A stretch of DNA of 37,313 nt from Gammaproteobacteria bacterium (GTDB lineage Bacteria > Pseudomonadota > Gammaproteobacteria > PS1 > Pseudothioglobaceae). How positions within the stretch are numbered: position 1 is the stretch's first letter; every line of letters begins with the position of its first letter. This document shows, one piece after another, positions 1 to 11,612 of this stretch. Below the pieces are notes generated by a model that was given only the letters and a program-made list of their open reading frames with translations, did not search any database and was not told where the DNA came from. A program made the translations under genes and the position numbers. Where the stretch lies: the NCBI GenBank assembly GCA_008080915.1, contig VMDI01000025.1, forward strand, positions 1-37,313. Reading direction: 5' to 3'.

Positions 1-53
1 GAGAAGGCGGACGTACTGTTGGTGCGGGTGTTGTATCTAAGGTGCATAATTAG
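1..53 (+). CDS. tuf: Elongation factor Tu, C-terminal end (truncated by window start)
   Basis: Frame from nt 3 reads EGGRTVGAGVVSKVHN*, matching the EF-Tu C-terminus; located directly upstream of rpsJ. Confidence 0.9.
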   Translation, partial: EGGRTVGAGVVSKVHN

Positions 54-89
54 TTTGAAATTGGAAAAAAAAGAGAGACTTAACTAGAG

Positions 90-95
90 TATAAT
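90..95 (+). promoter_or_regulatory. Candidate -10 box (TATAAT) of an S10-operon promoter between tuf and rpsJ
   Basis: Exact TATAAT at 90-95; no good -35 at 16-18 nt spacing. Confidence 0.4.
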
Positions 96-145
96 ACTGC
101 GTTTTTTGAGTTTAACTTAGATATTAATAATAGGACTGAAGTTCG

Positions 146-457
146 ATGAGTAATCAAAATATTAGAATTAAATTAAAAGCATTTGATCATCGTTTGATTG
201 ACAAATCAGCTGTTGAAATCGTTGAAACAGCTAAAAGAACGGGAGCAAGTGTGAGAGGTCCTATTCCATTGCCTACAAAAAAGGAGAGATATACAGTCTT
301 GACTTCTCCTCACGTGAATAAGGATGCAAGGGATCAGTATGAGTTAAGAACATACGTAAGACTAATGGATGTCATCAGTCCGACAGACAAAACTGTTGAT
401 GCATTGATGAAGTTAGATCTTGCTGCAGGTGTTGACGTTAAGATTCAACTTAATTAA
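146..457 (+). CDS. rpsJ: 30S ribosomal protein S10
   Basis: ORF sequence ([14 protein letters not shown]..., [33 protein letters not shown]) and operon position. Confidence 0.98.
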   Translation: MSNQNIRIKLKAFDHRLIDKSAVEIVETAKRTGASVRGPIPLPTKKERYTVLTSPHVNKDARDQYELRTYVRLMDVISPTDKTVDALMKLDLAAGVDVKIQLN

Positions 458-470
458 TAAGGAAAGAGAA

Positions 471-1202
471 ATGTCTTTAGGTTTAATTGGTAAAAAAATT
501 GGAATGACTAGAATCCTCACTGATGATGGTGCGGCTACTCCTGTCACTGTAATTAATGTCGAGCCTAATCGCATTGTCCAAAAGAAAACTGCTGAAAAAG
601 ATGGCTATGAAGCACTTCAAGTAACAACTGGTCTAAAAGCTAATAAAAAAGGCGATCCTAAAATTAGAAGAGTTTCTTCTGCAATTAAAGGACATTATGC
701 TAAAGCTTCACAACAAGTCGGCGAAGGTCTGTGGGAAGTTGATAATGTTGATGTTGAAGGTAACGAATTAACTATAAATCTTTTTGGCACTGGTCATTTT
801 GTAGATATCAGTGGTCAATCTAAAGGTAAGGGTTTTCAAGGTGGTGTTAAACGCCATAACTTCAGAATGCAAGATGCAACGCATGGTAACTCAATCTCTC
901 ATAGAGCTCTAGGTTCAACTGGTCAGTGTCAAGAGCCAGGTAGAGTTTTTAAAGGTAAAAAGATGGCTGGACACATGGGTGCAGAAACTGTTACTCAGCA
1001 ATGTCTAGAAGTAATTCGTGTAGATTCTGAGAAAAATCTTCTTTTGGTCAAGGGCTCTGTTCCTGGTGCTAATAATAGTTTTGTTAAGGTAAGTTTGTCA
1101 GTTAAGAAAACTTCATTTAACCAAAAAATCTCAGATGAAATTAAACAGCAAGCCGAAGCGCCTGCAGAAGCTGAAGTTGAAGCTACAAACGAAGAGGGTT
1201 AA
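471..1202 (+). CDS. rplC: 50S ribosomal protein L3
   Basis: [15 protein letters not shown]...; start placed at ATG 471 rather than ORF-track 420. Confidence 0.97.
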   Translation: MSLGLIGKKIGMTRILTDDGAATPVTVINVEPNRIVQKKTAEKDGYEALQVTTGLKANKKGDPKIRRVSSAIKGHYAKASQQVGEGLWEVDNVDVEGNELTINLFGTGHFVDISGQSKGKGFQGGVKRHNFRMQDATHGNSISHRALGSTGQCQEPGRVFKGKKMAGHMGAETVTQQCLEVIRVDSEKNLLLVKGSVPGANNSFVKVSLSVKKTSFNQKISDEIKQQAEAPAEAEVEATNEEG

Positions 1203-1207
1203 TAGAA

Positions 1208-1822
1208 ATGAAATTAAATGTTTTAAATATCTCTACTAACAAGTCTTCTTCGATGGAAGTTAAAGATGAAGTGTTTGCAAGAGAATACAATGAATCATTA
1301 ATTCACCAAGTAACTACTAGTTACATGGCTGCTGCAAGATCTGGAACTAAAGCTCAAAAAAATAGATCTGCTGTTAGCGGTGGTGGTAAGAAGCCTTTCA
1401 AACAAAAAGGTGGTGGTCGCGCTAGAGCAGGTACAACTAGAGGACCTATTTGGACTGGCGGTGGTGTAACTTTTGCTGCACAACCTAGAGATTATTCTAA
1501 AAAAGTTAATAGAAAGATGTACAAAGGTGCAATTAGAGCAATCTTCTCAGAGTTATTAAGAACTGATCGTTTGAAAGTAGTTAAAGATTTTGGAATTAAA
1601 GATCCAAAAACAAAAAATGTAACTGCTTTGATGAAAAAATTAAATGTTAATGATGCATTATTAATGTCAGATGAGCTTGATGAAAATTTATATTTATCAT
1701 CAAGAAATTTATACCATGTTGGTGTCTGTGATACACAAAGCATTGATCCAGTTAGTTTGATTGGTTATGAAAATGTTGTTATCACTGAAGCAGCAGCTAA
1801 GAAATTGGACGAGGTATTATGA
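1208..1822 (+). CDS. rplD: 50S ribosomal protein L4
   Basis: [28 protein letters not shown] motif; operon order. Confidence 0.98.
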   Translation: MKLNVLNISTNKSSSMEVKDEVFAREYNESLIHQVTTSYMAAARSGTKAQKNRSAVSGGGKKPFKQKGGGRARAGTTRGPIWTGGGVTFAAQPRDYSKKVNRKMYKGAIRAIFSELLRTDRLKVVKDFGIKDPKTKNVTALMKKLNVNDALLMSDELDENLYLSSRNLYHVGVCDTQSIDPVSLIGYENVVITEAAAKKLDEVL

Positions 1823-2109
1823 ATCAAGAAAGAATCTTAAAAACTCTTCTTGCGCCAATTGTTTCTGAAAAGACTAGTATGCTTGCGCAAGACAACCAGT
1901 ATGCTTTTAAAGTAACAAAAGATAGCACTAAACGTGAAATTAAGAAAGCAGTAGAAACTTTATTTTCAGTCACTGTTGAAAATGTTTCAACCGCAATTGT
2001 TAAAGGTAAGTCAAAGACTTTTAAAGGAAAGCGTGGACAAAGAAGCGATTGGAAGAAAGCTGTAGTTAAGGTTTCAGAAGGTCAAATGATCGATGTGAGC
2101 GCACAATAA
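1819..2109 (+). CDS. rplW: 50S ribosomal protein L23
   Basis: [12 protein letters not shown]...[19 protein letters not shown]; operon order. Confidence 0.97.
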   Translation: MNQERILKTLLAPIVSEKTSMLAQDNQYAFKVTKDSTKREIKKAVETLFSVTVENVSTAIVKGKSKTFKGKRGQRSDWKKAVVKVSEGQMIDVSAQ

Positions 2110-2120
2110 GGTATTAGGTT

Positions 2121-2945
2121 ATGGCACAGGTAATTAAAAGAAAACCAACATCACCCGGCAGAAGATTTGTTGTAAATGTTGTCGAAAAAGATCTTCATAA
2201 AGGTGCGCCTTATGGCCCATTAACTGAAGCTAAGAAAAGAACTAGTGGTCGTAATAATCGTGGAAAGATTACTGTTAGACACAGAGGTGGTGCACACAAG
2301 AAAAGAATTAGAATCATTGACTTTAGACGTGATAAAGATGGCATTAATGCGAAGGTTGAACGTTTAGAGTATGACCCAAATAGAAGTGCTAATATTGCTC
2401 TCGTTTTATATGAAGACGGTGAAAGAAGATACATTATTGCACCTAAAGGTGTTTCAGCTGGTGATACCGTTATTTCTGGTAATCAAGTAGCTATCAAAAA
2501 AGGTAATGTCATGCAAATGGCTAATATCCCTTTAGGTACTGTCATTCACTGTATCGAATTAAAACCTGGAAAAGGCGCACAAATCGCTAGAAGTGCTGGC
2601 ACCTCAGCGCAATTGGTTGCTAAAGAGGGTCGTTACGTTACTTTAAGATTAAAGTCTGGTGAAGTTAGAAAAGTTTTGGCAGATTGTAGAGCTGCAATTG
2701 GTGAGGTTTCAAAGTCTGAGCATAGCTTACGTAAATTAGGTAAAGCTGGTGCATCAAGATGGAGAGGTGTTCGTCCAACTGTTCGTGGTGTGGTAATGAA
2801 CCCAGTTGATCACCCACATGGTGGTGGTGAAGGCAAAACAAGTGGTGGACGTCATCCAGTTTCTCCATGGGGTATGCCAACTAAGGGTTACAAGACAAGA
2901 ACTAATAAGCGTACTGATAAACTTATTGTACGTAGAAGGAAATAG
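2121..2945 (+). CDS. rplB: 50S ribosomal protein L2
   Basis: [56 protein letters not shown]. Confidence 0.99.
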   Translation: MAQVIKRKPTSPGRRFVVNVVEKDLHKGAPYGPLTEAKKRTSGRNNRGKITVRHRGGAHKKRIRIIDFRRDKDGINAKVERLEYDPNRSANIALVLYEDGERRYIIAPKGVSAGDTVISGNQVAIKKGNVMQMANIPLGTVIHCIELKPGKGAQIARSAGTSAQLVAKEGRYVTLRLKSGEVRKVLADCRAAIGEVSKSEHSLRKLGKAGASRWRGVRPTVRGVVMNPVDHPHGGGEGKTSGGRHPVSPWGMPTKGYKTRTNKRTDKLIVRRRK

Positions 2946-2955
2946 GTAATTAGAT

Positions 2956-3228
2956 ATGGCAAGATCACTTAGAAAAGGTCCTTTTGTTGATGAGCATTTA
3001 TATCAAAAAGTTGTAAAAGCTCAAGAAAATAATGACAGAAAACCAATTAAGACTTGGTCAAGAAGATCAGTCGTTATTCCTGAAATGATTGGATTAACAA
3101 TTGCCGTGCACAATGGAAAAGATCATGTACCTGTTTTGGTAAATGAAAATATGATTGGCCATAAGTTGGGTGAGTTCTCTGCAACTCGAACTTTTAAGGG
3201 TCATTCAGGCGATAGAAAATCTAAATAA
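2956..3228 (+). CDS. rpsS: 30S ribosomal protein S19
   Basis: [35 protein letters not shown]. Confidence 0.98.
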   Translation: MARSLRKGPFVDEHLYQKVVKAQENNDRKPIKTWSRRSVVIPEMIGLTIAVHNGKDHVPVLVNENMIGHKLGEFSATRTFKGHSGDRKSK

Positions 3229-3243
3229 TTAGAGTTAAAGGTT

Positions 3244-3576
3244 ATGAAAGAAATAAAAGCTGTTCACAAATACGCAAGAACTAGTGCCTTCAAAGCAAGA
3301 CTAGTTGCTGATCAAATTCGTCAGAAGCCAGTTGAAGAAGCTCTAAATATTCTAGCTTTTAGCAAGAAAAAGGCTGCTGTTTTAGTTAAAAAAGTTCTAA
3401 ATTCTGCGATTTCTAATGCTGAGCATAATGAAGGTTTAGATATTGATGAGTTAAAAGTTAGCTCTGTATATATCGACGAAGGCTCAACCATGAAAAGAAT
3501 TAGAGCAAGAGCTAAAGGTAGAGCAAATAGAATTTTTAAAAGAACAAGCCACATTACTGTTGGCGTTAGCAAGTAA
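3244..3576 (+). CDS. rplV: 50S ribosomal protein L22
   Basis: [38 protein letters not shown]. Confidence 0.97.
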   Translation: MKEIKAVHKYARTSAFKARLVADQIRQKPVEEALNILAFSKKKAAVLVKKVLNSAISNAEHNEGLDIDELKVSSVYIDEGSTMKRIRARAKGRANRIFKRTSHITVGVSK

Positions 3577-3584
3577 GGTTAAGT

Positions 3585-4262
3585 ATGGGTCAAAAAGTAA
3601 ATCCAAAAGGAATTAGACTAGGAATCGTCAAAGATTGGGATTCAAGATGGTATGCAAGTAGTAAAGACTATGCTAATTATCTGAATTCAGATTTGACTGT
3701 CCGTGATTACCTTTTTGATAAGCTTAAGGCGGCATCAGTTAGTAGAATTACTATTGAACGTCTTGCTAGCAACGCTAAAGTTACTATTCACACTGCTAGA
3801 CCTGGCATTGTAATTGGTAAGAAAGGCGCTGATATTGATCAACTTAAGGCAGATGTAACTCAGAAAATGGGTATTCCTGTTCATATCAATATTGAAGAGG
3901 TTAAAAAACCAGAACTAGATGCACGTTTAGTTGCTGAAAGCATTGCACAACAACTTGAAAAAAGAGTTATGTATCGTCGTGCGGTAAAGCGTGCGCTTGG
4001 CAATGCAACTAGACTTGGTGCCCAAGGAATCAAAATCATGGTCAGTGGTCGTTTAAACGGAGCTGAAATTGCTCGTTCTGAATGGTATAGAGAAGGTAGA
4101 GTGCCACTTCACACTTTTAGAGCAGATGTTGATTATTCAACCTTTAATGCTCATACACAATATGGCGTAATTGGTATCAAGGTGTGGATCTTCAAAGGTG
4201 AGATTCTTGACCATAAAAAAGGAACACTAGATGAAGTTGTCTCAAGAGGCGCTTCAAGTTAA
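3585..4262 (+). CDS. rpsC: 30S ribosomal protein S3
   Basis: [26 protein letters not shown]-domain [11 protein letters not shown]. Confidence 0.99.
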   Translation: MGQKVNPKGIRLGIVKDWDSRWYASSKDYANYLNSDLTVRDYLFDKLKAASVSRITIERLASNAKVTIHTARPGIVIGKKGADIDQLKADVTQKMGIPVHINIEEVKKPELDARLVAESIAQQLEKRVMYRRAVKRALGNATRLGAQGIKIMVSGRLNGAEIARSEWYREGRVPLHTFRADVDYSTFNAHTQYGVIGIKVWIFKGEILDHKKGTLDEVVSRGASS

Positions 4263-4289
4263 GTTAATAGAAACATTTAATATTTAGTT

Positions 4290-4700
4290 ATGCTACAACC
4301 TAAAAGAACAAAATACAGAAAACTTCATAAAGGCCGCAATAGAGGTCTAGCTGCAGGATGTAAAGTAAGTTTTGGAGAAATTGGTCTTCAGGCTGTAACT
4401 CGTTGTCGCATGACTGCAAGACAAATTGAATCAGCTAGACGTGCAATGACTCGTCACGTAAAGAGACAAGGAAAAATATGGATTCGTGTTTTTCCTGATA
4501 AGCCAATTACTTCTAAACCTCTTGAGGTCAGAATGGGTAAAGGTAAAGGTGGAGTTGATCACTGGGTAGCACTTATTAAGCCAGGGCAGATGTTATTTGA
4601 AATGCAGGGCGTTGATGAAAAGGTTGCTCGCGAGGCGTTCACTCTTGCAGCTGCTAAGTTGCCAATGAAAACTGTTATTACTAAAAGGACGGTGATGTAA
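4290..4700 (+). CDS. rplP: 50S ribosomal protein L16
   Basis: [31 protein letters not shown]. Confidence 0.98.
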   Translation: MLQPKRTKYRKLHKGRNRGLAAGCKVSFGEIGLQAVTRCRMTARQIESARRAMTRHVKRQGKIWIRVFPDKPITSKPLEVRMGKGKGGVDHWVALIKPGQMLFEMQGVDEKVAREAFTLAAAKLPMKTVITKRTVM

Positions 4701-4891
4701 TGGACGCTAAAGAGTTAAGAAGCCAAGATTTAAATCAACTAAATGAGACTTTAGAAGGTCTATTTAAAGAGCACTTTGAAATGCGCATGCAACATAAAAG
4801 CGCACAACTTAGTGATACTAGCAAACTTAAAGCAACTAAGAAAAACATTGCTAGAGTGAAAACTATTATTAAAGAGAAGACTAATGAGTGA
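4700..4891 (+). CDS. rpmC: 50S ribosomal protein L29
   Basis: Short L29-like sequence between L16 and S17; ATG overlaps rplP stop. Confidence 0.93.
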   Translation: MDAKELRSQDLNQLNETLEGLFKEHFEMRMQHKSAQLSDTSKLKATKKNIARVKTIIKEKTNE

Positions 4892-5150
4892 TACATCTAT
4901 TAAGCGTGAATTAATTGGAAAGGTTGTTAGTAGCAGTCGAGATAAAACTATTGCAGTTTTAGTAGAGCGCAAGGTTCGCCATCCGATTTATAAGAAGTAC
5001 ATCAAGAAAAGTACAAAGGTTCATGCTCATGACGATAAAAATGAATGCGGTGTTGGTGATACAGTTCGCGTAACTGAAGCTAAACCTTTTTCTAAAACTA
5101 AACATTGGTTATTAACTGAGATTATTGAGAAATCAGTTTCTATTGATTAA
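4884..5150 (+). CDS. rpsQ: 30S ribosomal protein S17
   Basis: [31 protein letters not shown]. Confidence 0.97.
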   Translation: MSDTSIKRELIGKVVSSSRDKTIAVLVERKVRHPIYKKYIKKSTKVHAHDDKNECGVGDTVRVTEAKPFSKTKHWLLTEIIEKSVSID

Positions 5151-5167
5151 GTATTGAGAGAATTGAA

Positions 5168-5536
5168 ATGATTCAAATGCAAACAAAATTAAAGATTGCC
5201 GATAACAGTGGAGCTGTTAAAGCCATGTGCATAAAAGTACTTGGCGGATCTAAGCGTCGTTACGCTAATATTGGTGATGTAATTAAAGTAAGTATTAAAG
5301 AGGCTGCGCCACGTGGCAAGGTTAAAAAAGGCGATGTTTATAATGCATTAATCGTTCGTTCTGCTAAAGGTGTAAGAAGAAATGATGGATCTGTTATTCG
5401 CTTTGATAACAATGCTGTTGTCCTTCTTAATTCAAAGTTAGAGCCTATTGGCACTCGTATTTTTGGCCCGGTTACTCGTGAGCTAAGAGGCGAGAAGTTT
5501 ATGAAAATTATTTCCCTAGCTCCTGAGGTGCTTTAA
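5168..5536 (+). CDS. rplN: 50S ribosomal protein L14
   Basis: [33 protein letters not shown]. Confidence 0.98.
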   Translation: MIQMQTKLKIADNSGAVKAMCIKVLGGSKRRYANIGDVIKVSIKEAAPRGKVKKGDVYNALIVRSAKGVRRNDGSVIRFDNNAVVLLNSKLEPIGTRIFGPVTRELRGEKFMKIISLAPEVL

Positions 5537-5847
5537 TGAATAAGATCAGACAAAAAGATGAAGTAATAATTATCGCTGGCAAGGATAAGGGCTCTATTGG
5601 AACCGTTACTAAGGTTCACAATGATAAAGTTATTGTTGAAGGTCATAACATTGCTAAGAAACATGTAAGACCAAACCCTAACGCTGGGGTTACAGGCGGA
5701 ATTGTTGATACAGAAATGCCAATGGCGATCTCTAATGTGGCTATCTATAATGCTGAATCAAAAAAAGCAGATAGAGTTGGAATTAGAGTGAATAAAGAAG
5801 GTCAAAAAGAGCGTTTCTTTAAATCAAATGGAAAAACAATTGGTTAA
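5536..5847 (+). CDS. rplX: 50S ribosomal protein L24
   Basis: KOW motif [17 protein letters not shown]; operon order. Confidence 0.97.
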   Translation: MNKIRQKDEVIIIAGKDKGSIGTVTKVHNDKVIVEGHNIAKKHVRPNPNAGVTGGIVDTEMPMAISNVAIYNAESKKADRVGIRVNKEGQKERFFKSNGKTIG

Positions 5848-5861
5848 TTAGGGTAACTAAA

Positions 5862-6401
5862 GTGGCAAGACTAGAAGAACAATATAAAAAAGAGATACTT
5901 CCTGCATTACAAAAGGATTTGAATATTCAAAATCCAAATGCCGTTCCAAAAATCGAAAAGATCACTATTAATATGGGTCTTGGTGATGCTTTGGGAGATA
6001 AAAAGGTATTAGAAAATGCTCTTGAAGAGATGTCAATAATCGCTGGTCAGAAAGCGGTCACTTGTTATGCAAGAAAATCTGTTGCGAGCTTTAAAATTCG
6101 TGAAGGCAATCCAATTGGCTGTAAAGTCACTCTTAGGAAAACTAAGATGTATGAATTTTTAGATCGTTTAGTGAATGTTGCTATTCCTCGTATTAGAGAC
6201 TTTAGAGGTTTGAAAGCAACTGCATTCGATGGACGTGGTAATTACAATATGGGCTTAACTGAACAGTATGTATTCCCAGAAATCGATTTTGAGAAGGTAG
6301 TTAAAGTTAGGGGTATGGATATTGCTATTACCACTTCTGCTACTAATGATGATGATGCTAAGAAACTATTAGCAATGTTTAATTTCCCATTAAAAGGATA
6401 A
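5862..6401 (+). CDS. rplE: 50S ribosomal protein L5 (GTG start)
   Basis: [44 protein letters not shown]. Confidence 0.98.
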   Translation: MARLEEQYKKEILPALQKDLNIQNPNAVPKIEKITINMGLGDALGDKKVLENALEEMSIIAGQKAVTCYARKSVASFKIREGNPIGCKVTLRKTKMYEFLDRLVNVAIPRIRDFRGLKATAFDGRGNYNMGLTEQYVFPEIDFEKVVKVRGMDIAITTSATNDDDAKKLLAMFNFPLKG

Positions 6402-6404
6402 GAG

Positions 6405-6710
6405 ATGGCTAAAAAGTCTATGATCAATAGAGATCTAAAGCGTACGAAACTTGTTGAAAAGTTTCGTGCTAAGCGTTTAGAACTCAAAAAGATAATTAAG
6501 AGTGTTAACAGCACTGATGAAGAGCGTTTTCAAGCGATTCTTAAACTTCAGTCTTTACCAAGAGATGCTTCACCAACCCGTCAAAGAAATAGATGTGGTT
6601 TATCAGGTCGTCCTCATGGTTTCTACAGAAAGTTTGGACTTGCTAAAACTAAATTAAGAGAAAGAACTATGAGCGGTGAAGTTCCTGGTTTATCTAAAGC
6701 TAGCTGGTAG
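6405..6710 (+). CDS. rpsN: 30S ribosomal protein S14
   Basis: [39 protein letters not shown] (zinc-free type). Confidence 0.98.
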   Translation: MAKKSMINRDLKRTKLVEKFRAKRLELKKIIKSVNSTDEERFQAILKLQSLPRDASPTRQRNRCGLSGRPHGFYRKFGLAKTKLRERTMSGEVPGLSKASW

Positions 6711-6718
6711 GAGGATAT

Positions 6719-7114
6719 ATGGGAATGACAGATCCAATAGCAGATATGCTAACTAGAATAAGAAATGCTCATGCAGTTAACAAGACTCATGTTGAAATTC
6801 CTGCTTCAAAACTAAAAGCGTCTATTGCTGATGTGCTTCAAAGCGAAGGTTATATCAATGGTTATGAGACTATTGGTGAAAAGGCAGAGAAAAAAATTGT
6901 AATCAATCTTAAATATTATCAAAACAAACCAGTTATTGATGAAATTAAGAGAGTTTCTAAGCCTAGTTTGAGAGTTTATGCAGGCTCTAAGAATATGCCA
7001 AAAGTTCTAAATGGACTTGGTACCGTAATTGTTTCTACACCTAAGGGCGTTATGACTTGCAGACAAGCATCTCAGATGAATGTCGGTGGCGAAGTCCTTT
7101 GTACTGTTTCCTAG
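6719..7114 (+). CDS. rpsH: 30S ribosomal protein S8
   Basis: [29 protein letters not shown]; start could be ATG 6719 or 6725. Confidence 0.97.
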   Translation: MGMTDPIADMLTRIRNAHAVNKTHVEIPASKLKASIADVLQSEGYINGYETIGEKAEKKIVINLKYYQNKPVIDEIKRVSKPSLRVYAGSKNMPKVLNGLGTVIVSTPKGVMTCRQASQMNVGGEVLCTVS

Positions 7115-7123
7115 GAGAAAGAG

Positions 7124-7669
7124 ATGTCAAGAGTAGCAAAATCTCCAGTGACGGTTCCTCAGGGTGTTGAGGTCAACTTAGTCGACGGATCAATCTCTAT
7201 TAAGGGAAAGATGGGCGAATTATCTATGAATATTCATCCACTTGTTAAAACTGAAAATACTGAAGATGGTATTACTTTCAACATTAATACATCTGATGTT
7301 AAAGAAGAGAAGTCAGCTTGGGCTCAAGCAGGAACTGCAAGAGCTAATACTGCTAATATGATTCAAGGTGTTACTGAAGGCTGGGAAAAGAAACTTACAT
7401 TGATTGGTGTTGGTTACCGTGCCCAAGCTAAGGGTAAAGTTTTAGATTTAACATTAGGTTTTTCTCACCCAGTTAACTACGACCTTCCTGAAGGAATTAC
7501 AGTTGAGACTCCAAGTCAGACTGAGATTGTAGTTAAAGGTATTGATAAACAAAAAGTTGGTCAAGTAGCTGCTGAGATTCGTGCTTTCAGACCGCCAGAG
7601 CCTTATAAAGGAAAAGGTGTTCGATATACAGATGAGCACGTTGTTCGTAAAGAAGCTAAGAAGAAATAG
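7124..7669 (+). CDS. rplF: 50S ribosomal protein L6
   Basis: [51 protein letters not shown]. Confidence 0.98.
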   Translation: MSRVAKSPVTVPQGVEVNLVDGSISIKGKMGELSMNIHPLVKTENTEDGITFNINTSDVKEEKSAWAQAGTARANTANMIQGVTEGWEKKLTLIGVGYRAQAKGKVLDLTLGFSHPVNYDLPEGITVETPSQTEIVVKGIDKQKVGQVAAEIRAFRPPEPYKGKGVRYTDEHVVRKEAKKK

Positions 7670-7681
7670 AGGTTTTAAATT

Positions 7682-8029
7682 ATGAAGCTTACAAAAAAAC
7701 AATCAAGAATTAAAAGAGCTACTAAATTTAGAGCTAAGAACAGAGAGCTAAATATTGAAAGATTGTGTGTTCATAAAACACCAAGACATATTTATGCACA
7801 AATTATTAGTAGCTGTGGATCTAAAGTCCTTGCTTCTGCTTCAACCGTTTCAAAGAAAGTTAAAAATGGTGGAAATATTGAGGCTGCAACTACTATCGGT
7901 AAAGAGATAGCTAAGGCCGCTAAGAGCGCAAAAGTAAGTAAAGTTGCTTTTGATCGTTCAGGTTTTGCCTATCATGGAAGAGTTAAAGCACTTGCTGATG
8001 CTGCTAGAGAGGGTGGTTTAGAATTTTAA
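7682..8029 (+). CDS. rplR: 50S ribosomal protein L18
   Basis: C-terminal [26 protein letters not shown]. Confidence 0.97.
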   Translation: MKLTKKQSRIKRATKFRAKNRELNIERLCVHKTPRHIYAQIISSCGSKVLASASTVSKKVKNGGNIEAATTIGKEIAKAAKSAKVSKVAFDRSGFAYHGRVKALADAAREGGLEF

Positions 8030-8050
8030 GATTCGTAAACGGGAATATTT

Positions 8051-8560
8051 ATGGCTGAATTAAATAAAGAAGATAGCAAAGAATATATTGAAAAACTAGT
8101 TAATATTCGTCGCGTAGTAAAAGTTGTTAAAGGCGGACGTATTTTTGGTTTTTCTGCTCTTGTAGTAGTAGGAGATGGCAAAGGATTTGTTGGTTATGGA
8201 ACTGGTAAAGCTAGAGAAGTTCCTGCTGCCATTCAGAAAGCGATGGAGAAAGCTAGAAGAAATATGAAAAAGGTCCCATTAATTAATGGAACTCTTTATT
8301 ACCCAGTGACTTCAAGCGTTGGTGCTGCAAAAGTATACATGCAGCCGGCATCTGAAGGTACAGGTGTTATTGCTGGTGGCCCAATGCGTAGCGTTTTAGA
8401 AGCGGTTGGTGTTCATAATATTCTAGCAAAGTGTAATGGAACAAGAAACCCAATCAGTGTTGTTAGAGCAACAATTGATGGACTTTCATCAATGACATCC
8501 CCTGAGAGTATTGCTGCTAAGCGTGGCAAGAAAGTTGAAGAAATTCTTGGAGAGGCATAA
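8051..8560 (+). CDS. rpsE: 30S ribosomal protein S5
   Basis: [41 protein letters not shown]. Confidence 0.98.
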   Translation: MAELNKEDSKEYIEKLVNIRRVVKVVKGGRIFGFSALVVVGDGKGFVGYGTGKAREVPAAIQKAMEKARRNMKKVPLINGTLYYPVTSSVGAAKVYMQPASEGTGVIAGGPMRSVLEAVGVHNILAKCNGTRNPISVVRATIDGLSSMTSPESIAAKRGKKVEEILGEA

Positions 8561-8889
8561 TGGCTGAAGAAAAAAAAGTAACAAAAACTGCTGCTAAATC
8601 AACTGCAAAGAAAACTGTTGCAGCCAAATCTACAGCTACTACTAAAAAGACAGCCGCTCCTAAGAAAGAAGCTGCTCCAAAGGCAGCCCCTAAAAAGGCT
8701 TCAGCTCCAAAAGCTAAGTCTGTTAAGGTTACATTAATCAAAAGTAAATTTGGACGTTTACCATCTCATCGTGCAACGATTACTGGTCTAGGTCTTAAAA
8801 AGATTAATCATACAGTTGAGTTAATTGACACTCCTGAAGTTAGAGGAATGATCAATAAAGTCTCATACTTATTGAAGGTAGAGGATTAA
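8560..8889 (+). CDS. rpmD: 50S ribosomal protein L30 with a 52-aa Lys/Ala/Pro-rich N-terminal extension
   Basis: C-terminal ~57 aa is a canonical L30 ([55 protein letters not shown]); ATG overlaps the rpsE stop (TAATG). Confidence 0.95.
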   Translation: MAEEKKVTKTAAKSTAKKTVAAKSTATTKKTAAPKKEAAPKAAPKKASAPKAKSVKVTLIKSKFGRLPSHRATITGLGLKKINHTVELIDTPEVRGMINKVSYLLKVED

Positions 8890-8890
8890 C

Positions 8891-9325
8891 ATGAAATTAA
8901 ATACTATTAGTCCTGCTGAAGGAGAGAAAACATCTCGTAAAAGAGTAGGCCGAGGCATTGGAAGTGGTTTTGGTAAGACTGCTGGTAGAGGACATAAAGG
9001 ACAAAAATCAAGATCAGGTGGTTTTCATAAGATTGGTTTTGAAGGTGGTCAAATGCCTTTACAACGCCGTTTACCTAAAGTTGGTTTCTCTTCACGTATT
9101 TCGAGAATCACAGATGAAGTGACTCTAGGTGAAATCAATAAGTTAGATGAAAAAGAAATTACAGTTGATGTCTTAAAAGCTCATAACCTAATCTCTAAAA
9201 ACATTCAGAGGGTCAAGGTTATTTTATCTGGCGAAATTACAAAACCTGTAAAGTTAATTGGTATCAAAGCAACTAAGGGAGCCCAAGCGGCGATTGAGAA
9301 AGCAAAAGGCTCTGTTAGCAACTAG
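8891..9325 (+). CDS. rplO: 50S ribosomal protein L15
   Basis: [44 protein letters not shown]. Confidence 0.98.
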   Translation: MKLNTISPAEGEKTSRKRVGRGIGSGFGKTAGRGHKGQKSRSGGFHKIGFEGGQMPLQRRLPKVGFSSRISRITDEVTLGEINKLDEKEITVDVLKAHNLISKNIQRVKVILSGEITKPVKLIGIKATKGAQAAIEKAKGSVSN

Positions 9326-9327
9326 TT

Positions 9328-10629
9328 ATGAGTCAGGCGCCCCTTGGTTTAACTACAGATCTTACTAGACGCATCCTCTATTTATTGGGTGCGTTAATCA
9401 TTTTTAGACTGGGCACACATATTACTATCCCTTTTATCTCACCTACAGCATTGGCTTCTATTGTTGAGGATAATCAGGGAACTATTCTTGATATGTTTAA
9501 CATGTTCTCTGGTGGAGCGCTAGAAAGACTATCTATTTTTACGCTTGGTATCATGCCATATATCTCTTCATCAATTATTGTCCAATTGATGAGTTCTGTC
9601 TCTCCAAAATTGAAGCAACTTAAAAAAGAAGGCGAGACAGGTAAAAGAAAAATTACTCAATATACGAGAATGGGTACCGTGCTTTTAGCAATATTTCAAT
9701 CGTATGGAATTTCCGTTGCACTTCAATCTCAAAGTGCTGGTGGTGTTGGTTTGGTAACTGTTCCAGGGTTCACATTTATTCTTGTTACTATGATTACTCT
9801 AACTACAGGTACATTATTCTTGATGTGGTTAGGTGAGCAAATTACAGAAAAGGGAATAGGTAATGGAATCTCCATGATTATTTTTGCTGGAATTGTTTCT
9901 GGATTGCCATCTGCATTTGGTTCTACGTTGTCATTGGTGTCTACGGGTGAATTAACAGTTATCCTTGTGGTTTTGATTCTTATTCTTACTCTTTTAGTTA
10001 CAGGCTTTGTTGTCTTTGTTGAAAGAGGGCAAAGAAGAATTACTGTGAATTATGCAAAACGCCAACAAGGTAGAAAAATGGTTGGTGGACAGAGTTCTTA
10101 TCTTCCACTTAAAATTAATATGGCTGGTGTAATTCCACCCATCTTTGCTTCAAGTATTATTTTATTTCCAGCAACTTTAGGTGGCTGGTTCTCTCAAAGT
10201 GAAGGTATGGGCTGGTTAGCAGATATCACCGCAAGTTTATCGCCAGGTCAACCTCTTTATGTGATGTTTTATGCAGTCGCTATTATCTTCTTCACATTCT
10301 TCTATACAGCACTAACATTTGATTCAAAAGATACGGCAGATAATCTTAGAAGATCAGGTGGATTTATTCCTGGAATTAGACCCGGTCAAAATTCTGCAGA
10401 TTATATTGATTCGGTAATGTCAAGATTAACTGCATCAGGAGCAATTTATATTACCGCTGTATGTTTGCTTCCAGAGTTTTTGATTCTTTATTGGAATGTT
10501 CCATTTTATTTTGGCGGTACAAGTTTATTAATTATTGTGGTTGTTGTAATGGATTTCATTGCTCAAGCGCAATCACATTTAATGTCCAGTCAATATGACT
10601 CATTAATGAAAAAGGCTGGTTTAAAGTAG
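9328..10629 (+). CDS. secY: Protein translocase subunit SecY
   Basis: Polytopic protein; [33 protein letters not shown]-like [26 protein letters not shown]. Confidence 0.98.
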   Translation: MSQAPLGLTTDLTRRILYLLGALIIFRLGTHITIPFISPTALASIVEDNQGTILDMFNMFSGGALERLSIFTLGIMPYISSSIIVQLMSSVSPKLKQLKKEGETGKRKITQYTRMGTVLLAIFQSYGISVALQSQSAGGVGLVTVPGFTFILVTMITLTTGTLFLMWLGEQITEKGIGNGISMIIFAGIVSGLPSAFGSTLSLVSTGELTVILVVLILILTLLVTGFVVFVERGQRRITVNYAKRQQGRKMVGGQSSYLPLKINMAGVIPPIFASSIILFPATLGGWFSQSEGMGWLADITASLSPGQPLYVMFYAVAIIFFTFFYTALTFDSKDTADNLRRSGGFIPGIRPGQNSADYIDSVMSRLTASGAIYITAVCLLPEFLILYWNVPFYFGGTSLLIIVVVVMDFIAQAQSHLMSSQYDSLMKKAGLK

Positions 10630-10637
10630 AGGTAGTT

Positions 10638-10751
10638 ATGAAAGTTAGAGCATCAGTAAAAAAGATTTGTAATAACTGTAAGATTATTAAGCGTCATGGG
10701 GTAATCAGAGTTATTTGTAAAGAGCCTAGACATAAACAAAGACAGGGATAA
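10638..10751 (+). CDS. rpmJ: 50S ribosomal protein L36 (zinc-ligand form); absent from the ORF track because of its length
   Basis: Manual translation [38 protein letters not shown]-x2-C...C-x4-H zinc ligands. Confidence 0.98.
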   Translation: MKVRASVKKICNNCKIIKRHGVIRVICKEPRHKQRQG

Positions 10752-10756
10752 AGTAG

Positions 10757-10786
10757 TTGACATTAAGGTCGACAAATAGGTATAAT
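10757..10786 (+). promoter_or_regulatory. Alpha-operon promoter
   Basis: TTGACA (10757-10762), 18-nt spacer, TATAAT (10781-10786), both hexamers exact consensus, upstream of rpsM. Confidence 0.8.
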
Positions 10787-10799
10787 TTCGGGTTTTTTG

Positions 10800-10822
10800 T
10801 TTGTGCAGATTATTGGCACAAA
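10800..10822 (+). promoter_or_regulatory. Leader hairpin between the alpha-operon promoter and rpsM
   Basis: Inverted repeat TTTGTGC (10800-10806) / GCACAAA (10816-10822), 9-nt loop; possible autoregulatory leader element. Confidence 0.4.
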
Positions 10823-10857
10823 ATTTAGATAAATATATAGTATTAAAGGAAGATTGA

Positions 10858-11211
10858 ATGGCAAGAATAGCAGGTATTAATATCCCAACTCACAAGCACC
10901 TTGTGATTGGTTTACGTTCTATTTATGGTATTGGACCAACTAGAGCGCAAGCTATTTGTGAAGAAACTAAAATCGATCCTACGACTAAGGTATCTGACCT
11001 AACCGAAGATCAGCTTGAATTAATTAGATCGAGCGTTGCTAAATATTCAGTTGAGGGTGACTTGAGAAGACAAGTTGCTATGGACATCAAAAGACTTAAG
11101 GATTTAGGCTGTTACCGTGGAATTCGCCACAGAAAATCACTACCTCTTAGAGGTCAAAATACAAAAAATAATGCTAGAACTCGTAAGGGTCCTCGTAAAC
11201 TCGTTAGATAA
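10858..11211 (+). CDS. rpsM: 30S ribosomal protein S13
   Basis: [41 protein letters not shown]. Confidence 0.98.
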   Translation: MARIAGINIPTHKHLVIGLRSIYGIGPTRAQAICEETKIDPTTKVSDLTEDQLELIRSSVAKYSVEGDLRRQVAMDIKRLKDLGCYRGIRHRKSLPLRGQNTKNNARTRKGPRKLVR

Positions 11212-11219
11212 TTCAGATT

Positions 11220-11603
11220 ATGGCAAAAGTTCAAACTAAAAAGAAGCAAAAAAAACTCATTACTGATGGTGTCGCACACATTCATGCGACTTTTAACAAT
11301 ACTATTGTAATGATCACTGATCGTCACGGAAATGCTGTTTGTTGGGCAACTTCAGGTGGTTCTGGCTTCAGAGGTTCTAGAAAGTCTACTCCTTTTGCTG
11401 CTCAAGTAGCTGCTAGTAATTGTGGAGAGAAAGCGCTGACTTTTGGCATGAAAAATATTGAAGTCCGTGTTAAAGGTCCTGGACCTGGAAGAGATTCAGC
11501 AATTAGAGGTCTGAATTCTCAAGGATTAAAAATTCAATCAATTACAGATGTGACTGGCATTCCACACAATGGCTGCAGACCATCTAAGAAAAGAAGAGTT
11601 TAA
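11220..11603 (+). CDS. rpsK: 30S ribosomal protein S11
   Basis: [43 protein letters not shown]. Confidence 0.98.
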   Translation: MAKVQTKKKQKKLITDGVAHIHATFNNTIVMITDRHGNAVCWATSGGSGFRGSRKSTPFAAQVAASNCGEKALTFGMKNIEVRVKGPGPGRDSAIRGLNSQGLKIQSITDVTGIPHNGCRPSKKRRV

Positions 11604-11612
11604 GGATAAATT

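Noticed and set aside
420-470. Upstream in-frame extension of rplC
   Set aside because: Overlaps rpsJ; canonical L3 start [11 protein letters not shown] is at ATG 471 preceded by a GGAAAGAG ribosome-binding site.
1298-1483. Antisense ORF opposite rplD (and similar short minus-strand ORFs at 1492-1743, 2210-2434, 2665-2880, 3321-3572, 4760-4972, 6242-6514, 7454-7702, 8517-8741)
   Set aside because: Low-complexity or unconvincing proteins fully inside strongly conserved ribosomal genes; no sign of independent coding.
8590-8715. Repetitive AAG/GCT-rich stretch as a possible DNA repeat or CRISPR-like element
   Set aside because: Explained by Lys/Ala-rich coding in the L30 extension; no regular repeat-spacer structure.
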